From: CAYGUK01 sp964352985 | GTDB lineage: Bacteria; Pseudomonadota; Gammaproteobacteria; JAHCLG01 | Reading direction: 5' to 3' | DNA: 8,469 nucleotides | Assembly: GCA_964352985.1 (NCBI GenBank) | Contig: CAYGUK010000144.1 | Location: forward strand, 1 to 8,469 | In this document: positions 6,270 to 8,469 of the stretch, in pieces | Position numbering within the stretch: the stretch's first letter is position 1 | Layout of the letters: each line of letters opens with the position of its first letter | Notes under the pieces: model-generated | The model's database searches: none | What the model saw: only the letters and a program-made list of their open reading frames with translations | Told to the model about the DNA's origin: nothing | Made by a program: the position numbers and the translations under genes

Positions 6270-6901
6270 CCGATGACGCGGTTGAAATAGTACGTTTGCG
6301 TAATAAGTTTTATCGCGATAACTATAAACGTGTTATGTTCGCCTTGTTATTAAGTTTTATTATCATTGTTGTCCTGATGGGAATTATTTTTTATATGATA
6401 AGTCATCAACCTCAACCGAAATATTTTGCGACAAGACCTAATGGTGCCCTAATTCCTCTTATTCCTTTATCAAGGCCTAATCAATCAAACAGAACTATTA
6501 AACAATGGGCGAATGAAGCAGCAGTAGCTGCTTATACTTTCAATTGGGTTGATTATCGCAAAGCTTTAGAAGATGCATCTAATTTTTTCACGCCTCAAGG
6601 ATGGACGCAATTTGTAACACAATTAAAAGCCTCTAATAACTTAGATGCTATCAAAGACCGGAAGCTTATTATGAGCTCAGTAGCAACTGGTGCTCCTGTA
6701 ATATTACACCAAGGTTTACTAAATGGACGTTATTCCTGGAAAGTTGAAATGCCAATGTTGGTGTCATTGAATAGTGCCAGTCAAACTTTACAACAAGCAT
6801 TAAATATCACATTACTTATTACACGAGTGTCGCCGTTGGATAATCCTAAAGGGATTGCAATTGCGCAATTTATTGCCGCACAAAGGCTTGGAGCTGGGTA
6901 G
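6266..6901 (+). CDS. dotI: DotI/IcmL, VirB8-like inner-membrane T4BSS protein
   Basis: DotI (IcmL) is an essential inner-membrane component. Its periplasmic domain has the NTF2-like fold of VirB8, and it assembles with DotJ. From ATG 6266 the protein has 211 residues, essentially the Legionella length of about 212. It has a short cytoplasmic start with LRNKFYRDNYKR, one membrane helix at about 24-45, the linker motif YFATRPNGALIPLIPL at about 53-68, and a periplasmic domain from about 80 to the end (QWANEAAVAAYTFNW, then FFTPQGW, then GRYSWKVEMPMLV). The membrane-proximal half is clearly related to DotJ just upstream, a known ancient duplication. The start is supported by GAGG at 6254-6257 and the ATGA overlap with dotJ. 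The last base of its TAG stop is the first base of the dotH GTG start. Confidence 0.95.
   Translation: MTDDAVEIVRLRNKFYRDNYKRVMFALLLSFIIIVVLMGIIFYMISHQPQPKYFATRPNGALIPLIPLSRPNQSNRTIKQWANEAAVAAYTFNWVDYRKALEDASNFFTPQGWTQFVTQLKASNNLDAIKDRKLIMSSVATGAPVILHQGLLNGRYSWKVEMPMLVSLNSASQTLQQALNITLLITRVSPLDNPKGIAIAQFIAAQRLGAG
6890..6893 (+). promoter_or_regulatory. Ribosome binding site favouring a GTG start for dotH
   Basis: GGAG ends seven bases before GTG 6901, an ideal spacing, but 13 bases before the ATG at 6907. This favours the GTG, which overlaps the dotI stop by one base. The two choices differ by only two residues and do not alter the signal peptide. Confidence 0.5.
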
Positions 6902-7968
6902 TGTTTATGAAAAACCTAAAGACGATATTAACTACAATTGCAATCTGCTTTATGGCAATTTGTTTTACTACATATGCAGAAGAACCTTGGGCAGGAGGGC
7001 CTACCGGTGGTGGGAATGATGCTGGAAATTCTAATTTTACAAATGATCAAACCATTATGAGTCCTGGATTGCGAAAACAATTACAAGAGAGAGAAAAAGT
7101 TTTAAACGGAGAAACCAGTGGCAATTCCTTAAGTGGTTTGCATAATTTGCAATCGCAATTACCTAAAGGACAAAATCAAAAAGGGAAACCTAAAGTTTCA
7201 TTACGTGAACAAGCTTTTAGTAATTTAGTGAGTTCATCATTACCAATGACACCGACTGAAATTGTTCGGTTACATAGTTTATTTAATGCGACACAACGGG
7301 CAGCTGCAACAATCCCTGGCGTACCACCTAAGCCAGTATCTCGTAATCTAATTGTTAATCTGTCTCCTGGAAGCACGCCACCTGTTATAAGATTATATGC
7401 AGGTTTTGTTTCCACACTTGTATTTGTTGATTCAACGGGTGCGCCATGGCCAATTGAAGCTTACGATTTGGGAAATCCTAAGGCTTTTAATATCAGTTGG
7501 AATAAAACGAATAATATGATGATGATTCAAGCACTAACCGTCGCAACAGTAGCTAATTTAATGGTTAAATTACGTAACGAACAAACACCTATTATGTTAA
7601 CTCTTATACCAGATCAACGAGCAGTTGATTATCGTGTTGATTTAAGAGTACCTGGACTTGGACCAGATGCTAAAGCATTACCAACAGGTGATGGTTTACC
7701 TGATGCTGCTAATCCAATTTTATTGAACATATTAAACGGTGTGGCCCCAATAGGTAGTAAAGTTCTTGATGTAGGGGGGGCAGATTGTCAAGCGTGGTTG
7801 GTCAAAAAGAAATTATATTTAAGGACACGCTTTAAAGTTTTATCTCCTGGATGGTTGGCGACAATGACTAGTGCTGATGGTACAAATGCCTATGAACTAG
7901 AGCGCACACCATATGTTTTATTAACTGGTCATGGAAAAACTATTCCGCTGAAAATTTCGGGGTTTTAA
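6901..7968 (+). CDS. dotH: DotH/IcmK, outer-membrane core-complex protein
   Basis: DotH (IcmK) is a secreted component of the Dot/Icm outer-membrane core complex, where it assembles with DotC, DotD, DotG and DotK. The 355-residue protein matches the usual size (about 360 in Legionella). It has a signal peptide with likely cleavage after TYA (residue 26), then a Gly/Asn-rich stretch (EEPWAGGPTGGG), a charged helical segment (LRKQLQEREKVL), a domain containing PMTPTEIVRLHSLFN, and C-terminal beta-rich sequence from about 145 to the end: VSRNLIVNLSPGSTPPVIRL, VSTLVFVDSTGAPWPI and YVLLTGHGKTIPLKI. The block PPVIRL.AGFVSTLVFVD.TG.PWPI is the strongest family signature. A run of seven G bases at 7774-7780 encodes the VGGAD region. 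It lies within the dotK-dotG operon, five bases before dotG. Confidence 0.93.
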   Translation: MFMKNLKTILTTIAICFMAICFTTYAEEPWAGGPTGGGNDAGNSNFTNDQTIMSPGLRKQLQEREKVLNGETSGNSLSGLHNLQSQLPKGQNQKGKPKVSLREQAFSNLVSSSLPMTPTEIVRLHSLFNATQRAAATIPGVPPKPVSRNLIVNLSPGSTPPVIRLYAGFVSTLVFVDSTGAPWPIEAYDLGNPKAFNISWNKTNNMMMIQALTVATVANLMVKLRNEQTPIMLTLIPDQRAVDYRVDLRVPGLGPDAKALPTGDGLPDAANPILLNILNGVAPIGSKVLDVGGADCQAWLVKKKLYLRTRFKVLSPGWLATMTSADGTNAYELERTPYVLLTGHGKTIPLKISGF

Positions 7969-7973
7969 CCACT

Positions 7974-8469
7974 ATGGGGACACGATTAAATAACATTGCT
8001 AGCCTTTTTAAAAACACTCGCACACGTGTGATCATAATTTTTACTTTGGCTATTTTTATTTTTGCTATTGTAGTTGCGATCATAACCTTTACTAAGAGAA
8101 TCGAGGGACCGAGTGGTGGTGCCAGATTATCAAATGTAACAGGGCGTATCCAATCTATACCAGGTGGTCAAACAACGTCACCTAACTATGTGCAACTTCA
8201 AACCTATCAAAATCAACAACAAGCTGAGCAAGCTGAAAAAACTGGAGGTAGTGCAATACCCACTATATTACAGTCAAGTTACTTACCCCCAACTGCTTTA
8301 ACTGCGGGAACTGATTTTGCTAATAATGATCAAGGCTCAGATCAGAATGGTTCTCAAGGGTTAGGCAATAATTCTTCTGGCACGAATGGTCAAGGTTCGG
8401 GTTTAGATGGATCAGGCAACGGTGCGAATGGTCAAGGTTCGGGTTTAAACGGATCAGGCAGTGGTGCGA
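7974..8469 (+). CDS. dotG: DotG/IcmE, VirB10-like core protein (3' end outside window)
   Basis: DotG (IcmE) is the large protein spanning inner and outer membranes in the Dot/Icm core. In Legionella it has about 1,050 residues, a long repeat region, and a C-terminal VirB10-like domain. Only the first 165 codons are here and the frame is open to the window edge. Visible are a short cytoplasmic start with basic residues (LFKNTRTR), one membrane helix at about 19-40, a periplasmic segment with GPSGGARLSNVTGRIQSIPGG, a Gln/Glu-rich run (YQNQQQAEQAEK), and then a Gly/Asn/Ser-rich low-complexity region that becomes a 14-residue repeat at the edge. The GPSGGA..S.V..I.SIPGG block and the position after dotH identify it. 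The ATG at 7974 has only GGGG at 7959-7962 as a weak binding site. The VirB10-like domain is not in the window. Confidence 0.9.
   Translation, partial: MGTRLNNIASLFKNTRTRVIIIFTLAIFIFAIVVAIITFTKRIEGPSGGARLSNVTGRIQSIPGGQTTSPNYVQLQTYQNQQQAEQAEKTGGSAIPTILQSSYLPPTALTAGTDFANNDQGSDQNGSQGLGNNSSGTNGQGSGLDGSGNGANGQGSGLNGSGSGA
8379..8469 (+). repeat. 42-bp tandem repeat inside dotG (continues past window)
   Basis: Two near-identical 42-base units lie at 8379-8420 and 8421-8462, and a third begins at 8463 and is cut by the window edge. Each encodes 14 residues of the pattern G-[TA]-NGQGSGL-[DN]-GSG-[NS]. The differences fall at a few bases, mainly those encoding Asp/Asn and Asn/Ser. A decayed earlier unit is visible at about 8337-8378. 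The unit length is a multiple of three, so copy-number change would keep the frame. Confidence 0.85.

Overview
The window is part of a Dot/Icm type IVB secretion system (T4BSS) locus. It most likely comes from a gammaproteobacterium of the order Legionellales (Legionella, Coxiella, Rickettsiella, Aquicella or Berkiella-like). The evidence is the gene order dotM-dotL // dotK-dotJ-dotI-dotH-dotG (icmP-icmO // icmN-icmM-icmL-icmK-icmE), the recognisable conserved blocks in each protein, and AT-rich DNA with A/T-ending codons. The genus cannot be fixed from the sequence alone.

Layout. (1) Bases 2-3745, plus strand: the 3' part of dotM, whose start lies upstream of the window, and a complete dotL. 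These encode the membrane partner and the ATPase of the type IV coupling complex that receives effectors. DotL is longer than usual because of an acidic, Phe-Asp-rich tail. (2) Bases 3753-5111, minus strand: a complete cytochrome P450 gene, tail-to-tail with dotL and head-to-head with dotK. It is not a known T4BSS component and splits a cluster that is collinear in Legionella. (3) Bases 5112-5311: a divergent control region. It has a good sigma70-like promoter toward dotK, a plausible one toward the P450, a perfect 11-bp inverted repeat framing the dotK promoter, and a weak CpxR-like box. (4) Bases 5312-8469, plus strand: a tightly packed operon. It holds dotK (outer-membrane lipoprotein with a glycine zipper and an OmpA-like domain), dotJ, dotI (overlapping dotJ by ATGA), dotH (one-base overlap with dotI) and the first 165 codons of dotG, which runs off the window inside a 42-bp tandem repeat.

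How they fit together. By what is known for Legionella, DotL/DotM recruit effectors at the inner membrane, DotI/DotJ form an inner-membrane complex, and DotH/DotG/DotK belong to the envelope-spanning core and outer-membrane complex. The dotK promoter would let the distal half of the cluster be expressed independently of dotML, which the opposed P450 gene otherwise cuts off.

Most of the window is a conventional secretion locus. The unusual parts are the embedded P450, the DotL tail, the operator-like palindrome, the cysteine-rich DotJ tail, and the altered peptidoglycan-binding motif in DotK. No RNA gene, insertion sequence, CRISPR array or attachment site was seen.
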